From contig NZ_BOOF01000005.1 of NCBI RefSeq assembly GCF_016863095.1, forward strand, positions 124,001 through 188,000: 64,000 bases of DNA, in the 5' to 3' direction. Under the pieces are notes generated by a model that saw nothing but the letters and a program-made list of their open reading frames with translations, was not told the DNA's origin and searched no databases. The stretch comes from Microbispora siamensis. Its GTDB lineage: Bacteria; Actinomycetota; Actinomycetes; Streptosporangiales; Streptosporangiaceae. Below, in pieces: positions 7,922-16,409 of the stretch. The first letter of the stretch is position 1. The number at the start of each line of letters is the position of its first letter. The translations under genes and the position numbers were made by a program.

Positions 7922-10900
7922 TTGAAGCGTACTCGCATTCTGGTCGGCGGTCTCGCCGCCGCGTTGACGCTCCCGTTCACGGCGGCGCTCACCGCCGCAC
8001 CGGCCCAGGCGCACGACGACGCGCTGCACTGGGAGAACTACGAGAAGGTCACCCTCACCAAGGACGTCGGCGAGCCGATCGACATGGCGATCCTGCCGGA
8101 CAGCAGGGTCCTGCACACGGCCCGCAACGGCGACATCCGGATGACCGACCCCGCCACCGGCGTCACCAAGGTCATCAACACGATCGACGTCTACAACAAC
8201 TCGGAAGACGGCCTGCAGACGATCGGGCTCGACCCCGACTTCGCACACAACAAGTGGGTCTACGTCTACTACGCGCCCAGGAAGATGACCGGGCCGTACC
8301 CGGAGACGACTCCGGCCGGCTCGGCGCCCAACTCCCTGCCCGCCGGCGCGGACGAGTCCTACTGGAACCAGTGGAAGGGCTACAACCAGCTCTCCCGGTT
8401 CAAGTGGGACGGCGACAAGCTCGACCTGTCGACCGAGCAGGTCATCATCAAGATCGAGACCAACCGCGGGCAGTGCTGCCACGTCGCGGGTGACTTCGAC
8501 TGGGACGACGAGGGCAACCTCTACCTGGCCACCGGCGACAACACCCCGGCCAGCGCGCCCGGCGCCAACGGCTTCGCGCCCAACAACGACGCCCCCGGCA
8601 TGAACCCAGGCTTCGACGACCGCCGCGGCGCGGGCAACACCAACGACCTGCGCGGCAAGATCCTGCGGATCAAGGTGGCGGAGGACGGCTCCTACACCGT
8701 TCCCGACGGGAACCTGTTCCCGAAGGGCACCGCCAAGACCAAGCCCGAGATCTTCGTGATGGGCGTGCGGAACCCGTTCCGTATGGACGTCGACTCCAAG
8801 ACCGGGACGCTGTCGTGGGGCGACTACGGACCGGACGCCGGCGCCGCCGACCCCAACCGCGGCCCGATGGGGTACGTCGAGTGGAACGTCACCCCGCTGA
8901 ACAAGCCGATGAACGGCGGCTGGCCGTACTGCACCGGCGACAACTTCAACTACAACAACTGGGACTACGCGAACTCCAAGCCGCGTGAGTGGTTCGACTG
9001 CGCCGGCGGCCCGACCAACACCTCGCGGTGGAACACCGGCCTGGAGAAGCTGCCGCCCGCGACCCCGGCCGACCTGTACTACGGCGACCGCGCGAGCGAC
9101 CAGCCGGCGGAGTGGTCCGGGCTGACCGAGTTCGACCCGGTGCAGAACGGCCAGGCCCCGATGGGCGGCCCGGTCTACCACTACGACGCGGACAACCCCT
9201 CGACGACGAAGTTCCCCGCGTACTGGGACAACAAGTTCTTCTTCGGCGAGTTCTCCCAGGACTACCTGGCGGCGTTCACGGTGTCCGGCTCCGACGGCCC
9301 GGTCACCAAGATCGAGCACTTCCTGCCGAACGCCGAGCTGACCAAGATGGCGATGCCCATCACGGACAACCCGATGGACCTCGAGTTCGGCCCCGACGGG
9401 GCGCTGTACGTGCTCGAGTACGGCGACGGCTTCTTCCGGGCCAACCCCGACGCGGGCCTGTACCGCATCGACTACTCGCCCGGCAACAAGGCCCCGCAGG
9501 CGAAGATCACCGTTGACAGGACGTCGGGCAGCAGCGCGCCGCTCACCGTCCAGTTCAGCGGCGCCAAGTCCTCCGACTCCGAGGCGGGCGACCTCACCTA
9601 CGAGTGGGACTTCGACGGCAACGGCTCCTTCGACGCCAAGGGCGTGACGGCGACCCACACCTACGACAAGCTCGGGCAGTACACCGCCCGGCTCCGCGTC
9701 ACCGACGCGGGCGGCAGGTTCGGCCTCGCCACGATCGAGATCACCGTCGGCAACACCGCGCCCAAGGTCAGCATCGAGACCCCCGGCGACGGCGGCTTCA
9801 TCGACTGGGGCAACGCGGTTCCGTTCAAGGTCGCGGTGAGCGACCAGGAGGACGGCGACAGCCCGACCTGCAGCCGCGTCCAGTGGACCTTCGGCCTCGG
9901 CCACGACACGCACGCCCACCCGATCACCACGGGCACCGGCTGCACCGTCACCTGGGCGACCCCGGCCGACGCGCCCGAGCACGGCGTGACCGAGAACATC
10001 TTCGGCGTGGTCGTGGTCAGCTACCGCGACAACGGCGCCAACGGCATCCCCGGCGCGAGCAGCGACGCCACGCTGATCCTCAACCCGAAGCTCATGCAGG
10101 CCGAGCACGGGGACGACAGCAAGGGCGTCACCAAGACCCAGGACGAGACGGCGTCCGGCCTCAACAAGGTCACCTCGTTCGACGCGGGCGACTACATCGG
10201 CTACGACCCGGTGAACTTCTCCGGCATCACCTCGGTGAAGACCGTGGCCACCGGCGCGGGCACCCTGTCGCTGCGCTGGAACTCGCCGACCGCGGCCCCG
10301 TTCGCGACCGTCGCGATCCCGGCCGGCTCCGGCTGGCAGACGGTGACCACCGCGCTGCCGAACGCCCCCAAGGGCAGCGGCAAGCTGTACGTCACCTCGA
10401 CGGGCGGAGTGGACGTGGACGCGTTCACCTTCGTGGGCGACGGCGTGGCCGACAAGACCCCGCCGACCGTGACGGCCACCCTCAACCCGGCCCAGCCGAA
10501 CGGTGAGAACGGCTGGTACACCGGCAACGTGACGATGACGGTCACCGCGACCGACAACGGCACGGTGTCGAGCCGGCAGTACTCGACCAACGGCGGCGCC
10601 ACCTGGCTGAGCGCCAACAACGCGGTGACGTTCAGCACCGAGGGCGCCACGGAGGTCCGCTACCGCGCGACCGACAGCGGCGGCAACGTCGGGCAGGGCA
10701 CCCTCACCGTGAAGATCGACAAGACCGCGCCCGCGCTGACCGTGAGCGGCGTCGAGTCCGGCGACCACGGCGACTCGACCTCGATCACGCCCGTCTTCTC
10801 CGCCACGGACGCCACGTCCGGGGTGGCGAGCGTGACGGCGGCCATCGGCGACCTGCAGGTCAAGTCGGGCGAGGCGCTCCCCCTGTGGAAGCTGCCGCTC

Positions 10901-11233
10901 GGTGAGAACGAGCTGGTCGTGACCGCCAAGGACAAGGCCGGGCACACCACCAAGAAGACGGCGACCTTCACCGTCACGACCTCCTTCGAGGACGTGAAGG
11001 CCCTCCTCACCTCCTTCCGCGGCGCCGGCACGGTGACCGAGGACGGCGACGTCCTGATCGCGCAGCTCGACCAGGCGGCCAAGGAGGCCGGCAAGGGCAA
11101 GAAGGACGACGCGATCAAGGCCCTCGAGCGGTTCACCGGCTTCGCCGGCGACGCCAAGCGGGTGACCGACAAGGCCGCGAGCGACGCGCTGATCCGCGAC
11201 GCCAAGGCGCTGATCGAGCAGCTGCGCGGCTAG
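7922..11233 (+). CDS. Secreted PQQ-dependent sugar dehydrogenase with PKD, CBM-like and Ig-like domains
   Basis: An 1103-residue secreted protein. The TTG start follows an AGAAGAGG ribosome site; a Sec signal peptide ends near AQAHDD (residues 1-33). Residues about 40-525 form a soluble-glucose-dehydrogenase-like beta-propeller (DSRVLHTARNGDI, GQCCHVAGDF, MGVRNPFRMD, GPDGALYVLEYGDG). A PKD domain follows (TYEWDFDGNGSFDA, about 530-610), then a CBM6-like beta-sandwich starting LMQAEHGDD (about 720-845), then Ig-like repeats around DKTPPTVTATLN and DKTAPALTV, and a charged helical C-terminus. The family oxidises sugars in the periplasm or cell wall with PQQ. No pqq biosynthesis genes are in the window. 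Likely co-regulated with the preceding Tat-exported isomerase. Confidence 0.87.
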   Translation: MKRTRILVGGLAAALTLPFTAALTAAPAQAHDDALHWENYEKVTLTKDVGEPIDMAILPDSRVLHTARNGDIRMTDPATGVTKVINTIDVYNNSEDGLQTIGLDPDFAHNKWVYVYYAPRKMTGPYPETTPAGSAPNSLPAGADESYWNQWKGYNQLSRFKWDGDKLDLSTEQVIIKIETNRGQCCHVAGDFDWDDEGNLYLATGDNTPASAPGANGFAPNNDAPGMNPGFDDRRGAGNTNDLRGKILRIKVAEDGSYTVPDGNLFPKGTAKTKPEIFVMGVRNPFRMDVDSKTGTLSWGDYGPDAGAADPNRGPMGYVEWNVTPLNKPMNGGWPYCTGDNFNYNNWDYANSKPREWFDCAGGPTNTSRWNTGLEKLPPATPADLYYGDRASDQPAEWSGLTEFDPVQNGQAPMGGPVYHYDADNPSTTKFPAYWDNKFFFGEFSQDYLAAFTVSGSDGPVTKIEHFLPNAELTKMAMPITDNPMDLEFGPDGALYVLEYGDGFFRANPDAGLYRIDYSPGNKAPQAKITVDRTSGSSAPLTVQFSGAKSSDSEAGDLTYEWDFDGNGSFDAKGVTATHTYDKLGQYTARLRVTDAGGRFGLATIEITVGNTAPKVSIETPGDGGFIDWGNAVPFKVAVSDQEDGDSPTCSRVQWTFGLGHDTHAHPITTGTGCTVTWATPADAPEHGVTENIFGVVVVSYRDNGANGIPGASSDATLILNPKLMQAEHGDDSKGVTKTQDETASGLNKVTSFDAGDYIGYDPVNFSGITSVKTVATGAGTLSLRWNSPTAAPFATVAIPAGSGWQTVTTALPNAPKGSGKLYVTSTGGVDVDAFTFVGDGVADKTPPTVTATLNPAQPNGENGWYTGNVTMTVTATDNGTVSSRQYSTNGGATWLSANNAVTFSTEGATEVRYRATDSGGNVGQGTLTVKIDKTAPALTVSGVESGDHGDSTSITPVFSATDATSGVASVTAAIGDLQVKSGEALPLWKLPLGENELVVTAKDKAGHTTKKTATFTVTTSFEDVKALLTSFRGAGTVTEDGDVLIAQLDQAAKEAGKGKKDDAIKALERFTGFAGDAKRVTDKAASDALIRDAKALIEQLRG

Positions 11234-11245
11234 CCAAGACGTCCC

Positions 11246-11285
11246 GTGGGTCCGGCCCGGCCCGGCCGGGCCCGCGGGGCCCCAC
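11246..11285 (+). terminator. GC-rich hairpin after the sugar dehydrogenase gene
   Basis: Outer arms GTGGG and CCCAC enclose a strong GGCCCGG/CCGGGCC stem starting 12 bases after the stop codon. There is no U-tract, as is common in actinomycetes. Probable terminator. Confidence 0.5.
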
Positions 11286-11390
11286 ACCCCCCAAACGCTC
11301 TGCAGAGGCGCCGGCGACCACGGCGGCATCGTGATGCCATCGTGATCGCCGGCGCCGAACTGTCCCTATCGGTGAACCGATGTAAAGGAC

Positions 11391-12530
11391 ATGAGGCGAA
11401 TCCGGTACGGCGCGGCGGCCCTGGTGGCCGTCGCCTTTCTGTTGACGGGGTGCGGCGGCTCGGGCGAATCCAGCAGCGACACGGCCGGCAGCGCGGCCGC
11501 GCCCGTGGCGCCGGCCGGGGAGGCCGCCACCGCCGGGGCCATGGATCAGGGCGAGGAGCGGGCGCCCTCCACGGGCGGCGCGAGCGGCGGGCAGGAGAAG
11601 GCCAGGATCGAACCGGCCGGCCGCGCGATCATCTACCAGGCCGAGCTCACCGTCGAGGCCAAGGACGTCACCGCGGCGGCCGACCGCGCGAAGGCGATCG
11701 TGACGGGCGCGGGCGGGTACGTCGCCGAGGAACGCAGCGAGTCCGTCTCGCGCGGCGTCCAGTCGATGATCGCGTTCAAGGTGCCCCCGGCGCGCTACGC
11801 CGACGTGCTGGCCCAGCTCGGACGCGACCTCGGGAAACGCACGTTTGTCCGGCAGAACGCGCAGGACGTCACCGAGGAGGTCGCCGACGTCGCCAGCCGG
11901 GTGAAGTCGGCCGAGGCCGCGCTCGGGCAGTTCCGCACGCTGCTGTCGAAGGCGAACAAGATCGGCGAGATCCTCGAGATCGAGCGGGAGATCTCCAGCC
12001 GCGAGGCCGATCTGGAGTCGCTGCAGGCCAGGCAGAAGGCCCTGGAGGCGCAGACCGGCATGGCCACCGTGACGCTCACCCTCGTGCCCCCGCCGGAGCA
12101 CTCGGCCCGCGCCGCGAAGAAGGAGGAGGGGACTGGCTTCCTCGCCGGGCTGCGCGCCGGGTGGGACACCCTGACCGCCTCCACCGTGATGGCGCTGACC
12201 GTGCTGGGCGCGCTGCTGCCCTGGATCGTCGTGGCCGGGGTGGTGTGGCTGGCCGTCCGGGTCGTCATGCGCAGGATGCGCCGCCGTGCCGCCCCGCCGG
12301 CCGGTCCCGTGCCTCCCGGTGCCGTTCCCCCCGGCTCCGTTCCTCCGGTTCCTCCCGGGCACGGGCCCGGCTTCCCCGCGGGTCCCGCGCCCACGGACGG
12401 CCCCGCCGGGCAGCCGCGCTTCGGCTCACCGGAGCCGGCGCCCCGCGAGGACCGGGACGAGGACCGGGACAACGAGAACCGGGACGAGAGCCAGGACCAG
12501 GGCCGGGAATCCGAGCGCACGCCGGGGTAG
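11391..12530 (+). CDS. DUF4349 domain-containing lipoprotein
   Basis: A 379-residue predicted lipoprotein: basic N-terminus MRRIRYG, hydrophobic core, lipobox LLTGCGG with Cys around residue 21. A Gly/Ser/Ala-rich linker leads to the DUF4349 domain (about 75-225), marked by IIYQAELTVEAKDV, GGYVAEERSES, KVPPARYADVLAQL, and a long coiled-coil part EIEREISSREADLESLQARQ. A transmembrane helix follows (LTVLGALLPWIVVAGVVWLA), then a basic stop-transfer RRMRRRAAP, a Pro/Gly-rich tail and an unusually acidic Asp/Glu/Arg C-terminus. DUF4349 function is unknown; an envelope role is likely. It ends 2 bases from the convergent hemE stop. Confidence 0.88.
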   Translation: MRRIRYGAAALVAVAFLLTGCGGSGESSSDTAGSAAAPVAPAGEAATAGAMDQGEERAPSTGGASGGQEKARIEPAGRAIIYQAELTVEAKDVTAAADRAKAIVTGAGGYVAEERSESVSRGVQSMIAFKVPPARYADVLAQLGRDLGKRTFVRQNAQDVTEEVADVASRVKSAEAALGQFRTLLSKANKIGEILEIEREISSREADLESLQARQKALEAQTGMATVTLTLVPPPEHSARAAKKEEGTGFLAGLRAGWDTLTASTVMALTVLGALLPWIVVAGVVWLAVRVVMRRMRRRAAPPAGPVPPGAVPPGSVPPVPPGHGPGFPAGPAPTDGPAGQPRFGSPEPAPREDRDEDRDNENRDESQDQGRESERTPG

Positions 12531-12532
12531 CG

Positions 12533-13570
12533 TCAGCGGGCCGACGACTCGTGGACGAAGCCGGTGAGCCTGGCGAGCTGGTCGGGGTCGGTCGAGGGAA
12601 GCACGCCGTGGCCGAGGTTGAACACGTGCCCCTCGGCCACCCGGCCGCGTTCGAGCACGTCCCTGGCCCGCCTCTCGACGACCTCCCAGGGCGCGAGCAG
12701 GATCGCCGGGTCGAGGTTGCCCTGCAGGGCCTTGCCCGCGCCCACGCGCAGCGCGGCCTCGTCGAGCGGCACCCGCCAGTCGACGCCCACCACGTCGGCG
12801 CCGGCCTCGCCCATGAGGCCGAGCAGTTCGCCCGTGCCGACGCCGAAGTGGATGCGCGGCACGCCGAGGTCCGCCAGGCCCGCGAAGATCTTGCTGGTGT
12901 GCGGCAGCACGTAGGTGCGGTAGTCCTGCGGCGCGACCGCGCCCACCCAGGAGTCGAAGAGCTGGACGGCCGAGGCCCCCGCCGCCACCTGGACGCGCAG
13001 GAAGGCCAGCGTGATCGCGCCGAGCCGCTCCATCAGCTCGTGCCACAGCTCCGGCTCGCCGTACATCATGGCCTTGGTGCGGTCGTGGTTCTTGGAGGGG
13101 CCGCCCTCGATCAGGTAGGACGCGAGCGTGAAGGGCCCTCCGGCGAAGCCGATCAGCGGGGTCCCGCCCAGCTCTCCGGTGAGCGCGCCGACCGCCTCCG
13201 TCACGTACGGGACGTCGTCCGGCTCCAGGGGCCGCAGGACCTCCATGCCCGCCTTGTCGCGGATGGGGGTCCCGACGACCGGGCCGACGCCCGGCTTGAT
13301 GTCCAGGTCGACGCCGATGGCCTTGAGCGGGACCACGATGTCGCTGAAGAAGATCGCCGCGTCCGTGCCGTACCTGCGGACCGGCTGCATGGTGATCTCG
13401 ACCACGAGGTCGGGCGTGGCGCAGGCGGTGAGCATCTCGACGCCCTCGCGCACCCTGCGGTACTCGGGCAGCGACCGCCCGGCCTGGCGCATGTACCAGA
13501 CCGGCGTGTGCGGAACGGGCTCGCGCCGGCACGCGCGAATGAAAACGGAATCGGCGAGCTGGGGTTTCAC
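12533..13570 (-). CDS. hemE: Uroporphyrinogen decarboxylase
   Basis: A 345-residue enzyme converting uroporphyrinogen III to coproporphyrinogen III in haem synthesis. Family hallmarks are present: [14 protein letters not shown] near residue 28 (conserved Arg residues binding substrate carboxylates), [13 protein letters not shown] with the catalytic Asp, [24 protein letters not shown] and the C-terminal FNLGHGVLP. Start set at the GTG of [10 protein letters not shown] because the usual N-terminus begins there; the frame remains open upstream without homology. The neighbourhood of hemE, DUF3000 and rnd is typical of actinobacteria. Confidence 0.95.
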   Translation of the reverse strand: MKPQLADSVFIRACRREPVPHTPVWYMRQAGRSLPEYRRVREGVEMLTACATPDLVVEITMQPVRRYGTDAAIFFSDIVVPLKAIGVDLDIKPGVGPVVGTPIRDKAGMEVLRPLEPDDVPYVTEAVGALTGELGGTPLIGFAGGPFTLASYLIEGGPSKNHDRTKAMMYGEPELWHELMERLGAITLAFLRVQVAAGASAVQLFDSWVGAVAPQDYRTYVLPHTSKIFAGLADLGVPRIHFGVGTGELLGLMGEAGADVVGVDWRVPLDEAALRVGAGKALQGNLDPAILLAPWEVVERRARDVLERGRVAEGHVFNLGHGVLPSTDPDQLARLTGFVHESSAR

Positions 13571-14137
13571 GGCACCAGCCTGCCATGTCCCGGCGCCGCC
13601 CGGCGCCCGGACCCATGACCTGGGGCTCCAGAACGACGCGAGCAAGGCCGCTGATCGCGTAAGGTGAACCCCATCCCCTCCTGTGAGTCATCTCACAGCT
13701 CGGCAATGTGTTCGCCAATCGGCCATCCGGCATCGATTCCAATACCACTTTCGAGACACGCCGAGTGCGATGCGGGGAAATGTCGCCGGGACGTGCCAAC
13801 GTCGGATCAGTCCCGAGCGACCGCCACGACCGTGGATCCGACGAGAGGCCCCGGAGCGATGACTTCGATGTGGAGTTCCCCCGAACGCCGCACTGAGCAC
13901 TGTGCCGGCAGCGACGCCGCGCGCCCCGCCCGCCCCAGCAGCGCGGCGCGCGCGACGGGGCGGCGAGACCGCGCGGACGGCCGCGGCGACCGCCGGGAGC
14001 GCACGCGCGGACGGGCCCCGGCACGGACGGCCGGCCGGGTGACGGCTCGACTGGCGGCGACGGTTTGACGACTTCCGATGCCCCCCACAGCCACCCCCCT
14101 GCTTCGCGCTCTCCCGAATCCGACCTACTCTTCCGTC
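13571..14137. other. 567-base intergenic region between hemE and DUF3000
   Basis: I see no convincing gene; frames on both strands give Arg/Pro-rich translations without motifs. A perfect dyad, CTGTGAG-TCAT-CTCACAG, lies at 13681-13698 and could be an operator or small hairpin in front of hemE. The stretch 13900-14050 is extremely GC-rich and self-complementary. Promoters for hemE (minus) and DUF3000 (plus) must lie here, but I cannot place them. Confidence 0.4.
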
Positions 14138-14734
14138 ATGACCCTCGGTGAACCGCCCGCGCCTCCCGCCGCCTTCCGGCGCGCGCTGGAGACGCTGCGC
14201 CCCGCCGAGGTACGGCCGGAGATCGAGCTGGAGGACATCCCGGCGCCTCAGCGGCTCGCGCCGTACTCCGGTGCGGTCGGGGCGTCCGTGTACCGTGACG
14301 ACGACGAACTCGCCGTCGGCCGCCTGATCATGCTGTTCGACCCCGAGGGCCAGCGCGGCTGGGAGGGACCGTTCCGCCTCGTCGCCTACGTACGCGCCGA
14401 CATGGAGCCGGAGATGACCACCGACCCACTGCTGGGGCCGGTGGCCTGGAGCTGGCTGACCGAGGCGCTCGACGCCCACGGCGCGAGGTACGCCGCGGTG
14501 GGCGGCACGGTCACCCGCGCCGTCTCGGAGGGGTTCGGCGGCAAGGCGGACGACCCCGTCACCACCGAGATCGAGCTGCGGGCCTCGTGGTCGCCGCTCG
14601 ACGAGGACCTGTCGCCGCACGCGGCCGCCTGGTGCGATCTCATGTGCCTGGCCGCGGGCATCCCCCCGCTCCCGCCCGACGTCGCCACGCTGCATCCGCG
14701 CCCCGCCCGCCGTGATGATCCGAAAGTTCCTTAG
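14138..14734 (+). CDS. DUF3000 domain-containing protein
   Basis: A 198-residue protein from ATG (MTLGEPPAPPAAFRRALETL). The DUF3000 pattern is clear: ELEDIPAPQRLAPYS, GRLIMLFDPEGQRGWEGPFRLVAYVRADMEPE (in parts), WSWLTEALDAHGA, GGTVTRAVSEGFGG, and WSPLDEDLSPHAAAWCDLM. Function unknown; the family is confined to actinobacteria and normally sits just before rnd, as here (3 bases before the rnd start). No membrane segment. A longer frame upstream adds 20 residues without conservation. Confidence 0.92.
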   Translation: MTLGEPPAPPAAFRRALETLRPAEVRPEIELEDIPAPQRLAPYSGAVGASVYRDDDELAVGRLIMLFDPEGQRGWEGPFRLVAYVRADMEPEMTTDPLLGPVAWSWLTEALDAHGARYAAVGGTVTRAVSEGFGGKADDPVTTEIELRASWSPLDEDLSPHAAAWCDLMCLAAGIPPLPPDVATLHPRPARRDDPKVP

Positions 14735-14737
14735 CCC

Positions 14738-15961
14738 GTGACAGAACCCGTAGTCCAGCCACTGTTGGAGCCGCGCGAGGGAATCCCGCCCGTCATCGAG
14801 GACTCCGCCGCGCTCGCGGTCGCCGTGGACGCCTTCGCCCGTGGAACCGGGCCGGTGGCCGTCGACGCCGAGCGCGCCTCCGGATATCGCTACAGCGGCC
14901 GCGCCTACCTGGTGCAGCTGCGCCGGGCCGGCGCGGGCACCGCGCTGATCGACCCGATCAAGTGTCCCGACCTGTCCGCGCTGGACGAGGCCGTACGCGA
15001 CGCCGAGGTCGTCCTGCACGCCGCGAACCAGGACCTGCCGTGCCTGGCCGAGCTCGGCTTCCGCCCGCGGCGGCTGTTCGACACCGAGCTGGCCGGGCGG
15101 CTGCTCGGCTACGAGCGGGTCGGCCTGGGGACCATGGTCGAGCTCGTCCTCGGCCTGCGGCTGGAGAAGGGGCACTCCGCGGCCGACTGGTCGGCCCGCC
15201 CGCTGCCGGAGGACTGGCTGCGCTACGCGGCGCTCGACGTGGAGGTGCTGGTCGAGCTGCGCGACGTCCTGCACGACGAGCTGGCCGCCACCGGCAAGCT
15301 GGAGTGGGCGCTGGAGGAGTTCGCGTCGATCCTGGCCGCTCCCGCCCATCCCCCGCGTACCGACCCGTGGCGGCGCACCTCGGGCATCCACCGGGTGCGC
15401 ACGCTGCGCGGGCTCGCCGTGGTGCGGGAGCTGTGGACGCTGCGCGACGAGATCGCGCGGGAGGCCGACCTCGCGCCGGGCCGCGTGCTGCCCGACTCGG
15501 CGATCGTGCAGGCCGCCCTCGACCAGCCGCGCACGACCAAGTCCCTCACCGAGATCACGCCGTTCGTCGGCCGCAGCGCCCGCCGCCACCTCAACGACTG
15601 GCTGGCGGCGGTGAACCGGGCCCGCACGATGCCGGAGGCGGCGCTGCCGCAGCCCGTGGGGCCCGGGGACGGCCCTCCCCCGGCCAACCGGTGGGCCGAC
15701 CGGGACCCGGCCGCCGCCAAGCGGCTCGTGGCGGCGCGGGCCGTCGTCGCCGCGCTCGCCGACGAGCACCGCATGCCGACGGAGAACCTCCTCCAGCCCG
15801 ACGCCGTACGCAGGCTGACCTGGGAGCCGCCCGCGCCGATCAGCGAGGAGACCGTGGCGGCGCGGCTGCGCGCACTGGGCGCGCGGGAGTGGCAGATCGG
15901 CCTGACCGTCCACCCGCTGGCCAAGGCGCTCGAACGGCTGGAGATCAAAGGAGAGGTGTGA
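14738..15961 (+). CDS. rnd: Ribonuclease D (DEDDy 3'-5' exoribonuclease with HRDC domain)
   Basis: A 407-residue protein with GTG start. The N-terminal exonuclease domain (about 20-210) shows the DEDDy motifs: VAVDAERASGY (Asp and Glu), HAANQDLPCL (Asp) and YAALDVEVL (Tyr and Asp). Helical HRDC-type repeats follow (about 225-300 and 330-400), e.g. LPDSAIVQAALDQPRTTKS. RNase D trims 3' ends of structured RNAs such as tRNA precursors. It appears complete and is probably cotranscribed with DUF3000. Confidence 0.93.
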   Translation: MTEPVVQPLLEPREGIPPVIEDSAALAVAVDAFARGTGPVAVDAERASGYRYSGRAYLVQLRRAGAGTALIDPIKCPDLSALDEAVRDAEVVLHAANQDLPCLAELGFRPRRLFDTELAGRLLGYERVGLGTMVELVLGLRLEKGHSAADWSARPLPEDWLRYAALDVEVLVELRDVLHDELAATGKLEWALEEFASILAAPAHPPRTDPWRRTSGIHRVRTLRGLAVVRELWTLRDEIAREADLAPGRVLPDSAIVQAALDQPRTTKSLTEITPFVGRSARRHLNDWLAAVNRARTMPEAALPQPVGPGDGPPPANRWADRDPAAAKRLVAARAVVAALADEHRMPTENLLQPDAVRRLTWEPPAPISEETVAARLRALGAREWQIGLTVHPLAKALERLEIKGEV

Positions 15962-15962
15962 C

Positions 15963-16355
15963 ATGCGGGGCCATGGCGCGGACGTGGAGTCCCCCTTCGG
16001 CTACCGCCTGCACCACGTCCAGCTCGCCGTCCCGCCCGGTGCGGAGGACGACTGCCGCGCCTTCTACGTGGGCCTGCTCGGGATGACCGAGATCGGCAAG
16101 CCTCCCGTGCTCGCCGCGCGCGGGGGCCTGTGGGTGCGGGCCGGCGCCCTGGAGATCCACCTCGGCGTGGAGGAGGACTTCCGCCCCGCGCGCAAGGCGC
16201 ACCCGGGCATCCTGGTGACCGGCCTCGACGACCTCGCCGCGCGCCTGGAGGCCGCCGGCGTCGAGGTCGCGTGGGATCCGCACTTCCCCGGTCACCGCCG
16301 CTTCTACGCCCACGACAACGTCGGCAACCGCCTGGAGTTCCTCGAACCGGTGTGA
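15963..16355 (+). CDS. VOC family protein (glyoxalase/bleomycin-resistance fold)
   Basis: A 130-residue protein starting one base after the rnd stop region, probably coupled. It has the two beta-alpha-beta-beta-beta modules of the vicinal oxygen chelate fold: YRLHHVQLAVPPG with a metal-site His, FYVGLLGMTEIG, ALEIHLGVEEDF with His and Glu, GLDDLAARLEAAGV, and the C-terminal NVGNRLEFLEPV with the last Glu. The fold covers glyoxalases, dioxygenases and antibiotic-binding proteins; nothing here decides the substrate. Confidence 0.85.
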   Translation: MRGHGADVESPFGYRLHHVQLAVPPGAEDDCRAFYVGLLGMTEIGKPPVLAARGGLWVRAGALEIHLGVEEDFRPARKAHPGILVTGLDDLAARLEAAGVEVAWDPHFPGHRRFYAHDNVGNRLEFLEPV

Positions 16356-16364
16356 GCACGCGGA

Positions 16365-16401
16365 GGCTCCCGGAGGCGTGGTCGGCGCGCCCCCGGGAGC
16401 C
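16365..16401. terminator. Bidirectional terminator hairpin between convergent genes
   Basis: Perfect 9-base arms, GGCTCCCGG at 16365-16373 and CCGGGAGCC at 16393-16401, lie between the VOC gene (plus) and the secreted hydrolase (minus). Works in either direction. Confidence 0.65.
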
Positions 16402-16409
16402 GCCCGTGA

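Noticed and set aside
7820..11329. Long open frame on the minus strand opposite the sugar dehydrogenase
   Set aside because: Same effect of high-GC codon third positions; the plus strand shows signal peptide, propeller and PKD motifs.
13664..14094. Short frames on both strands between hemE and DUF3000
   Set aside because: Arg/Pro-rich translations, no ribosome site or family pattern.
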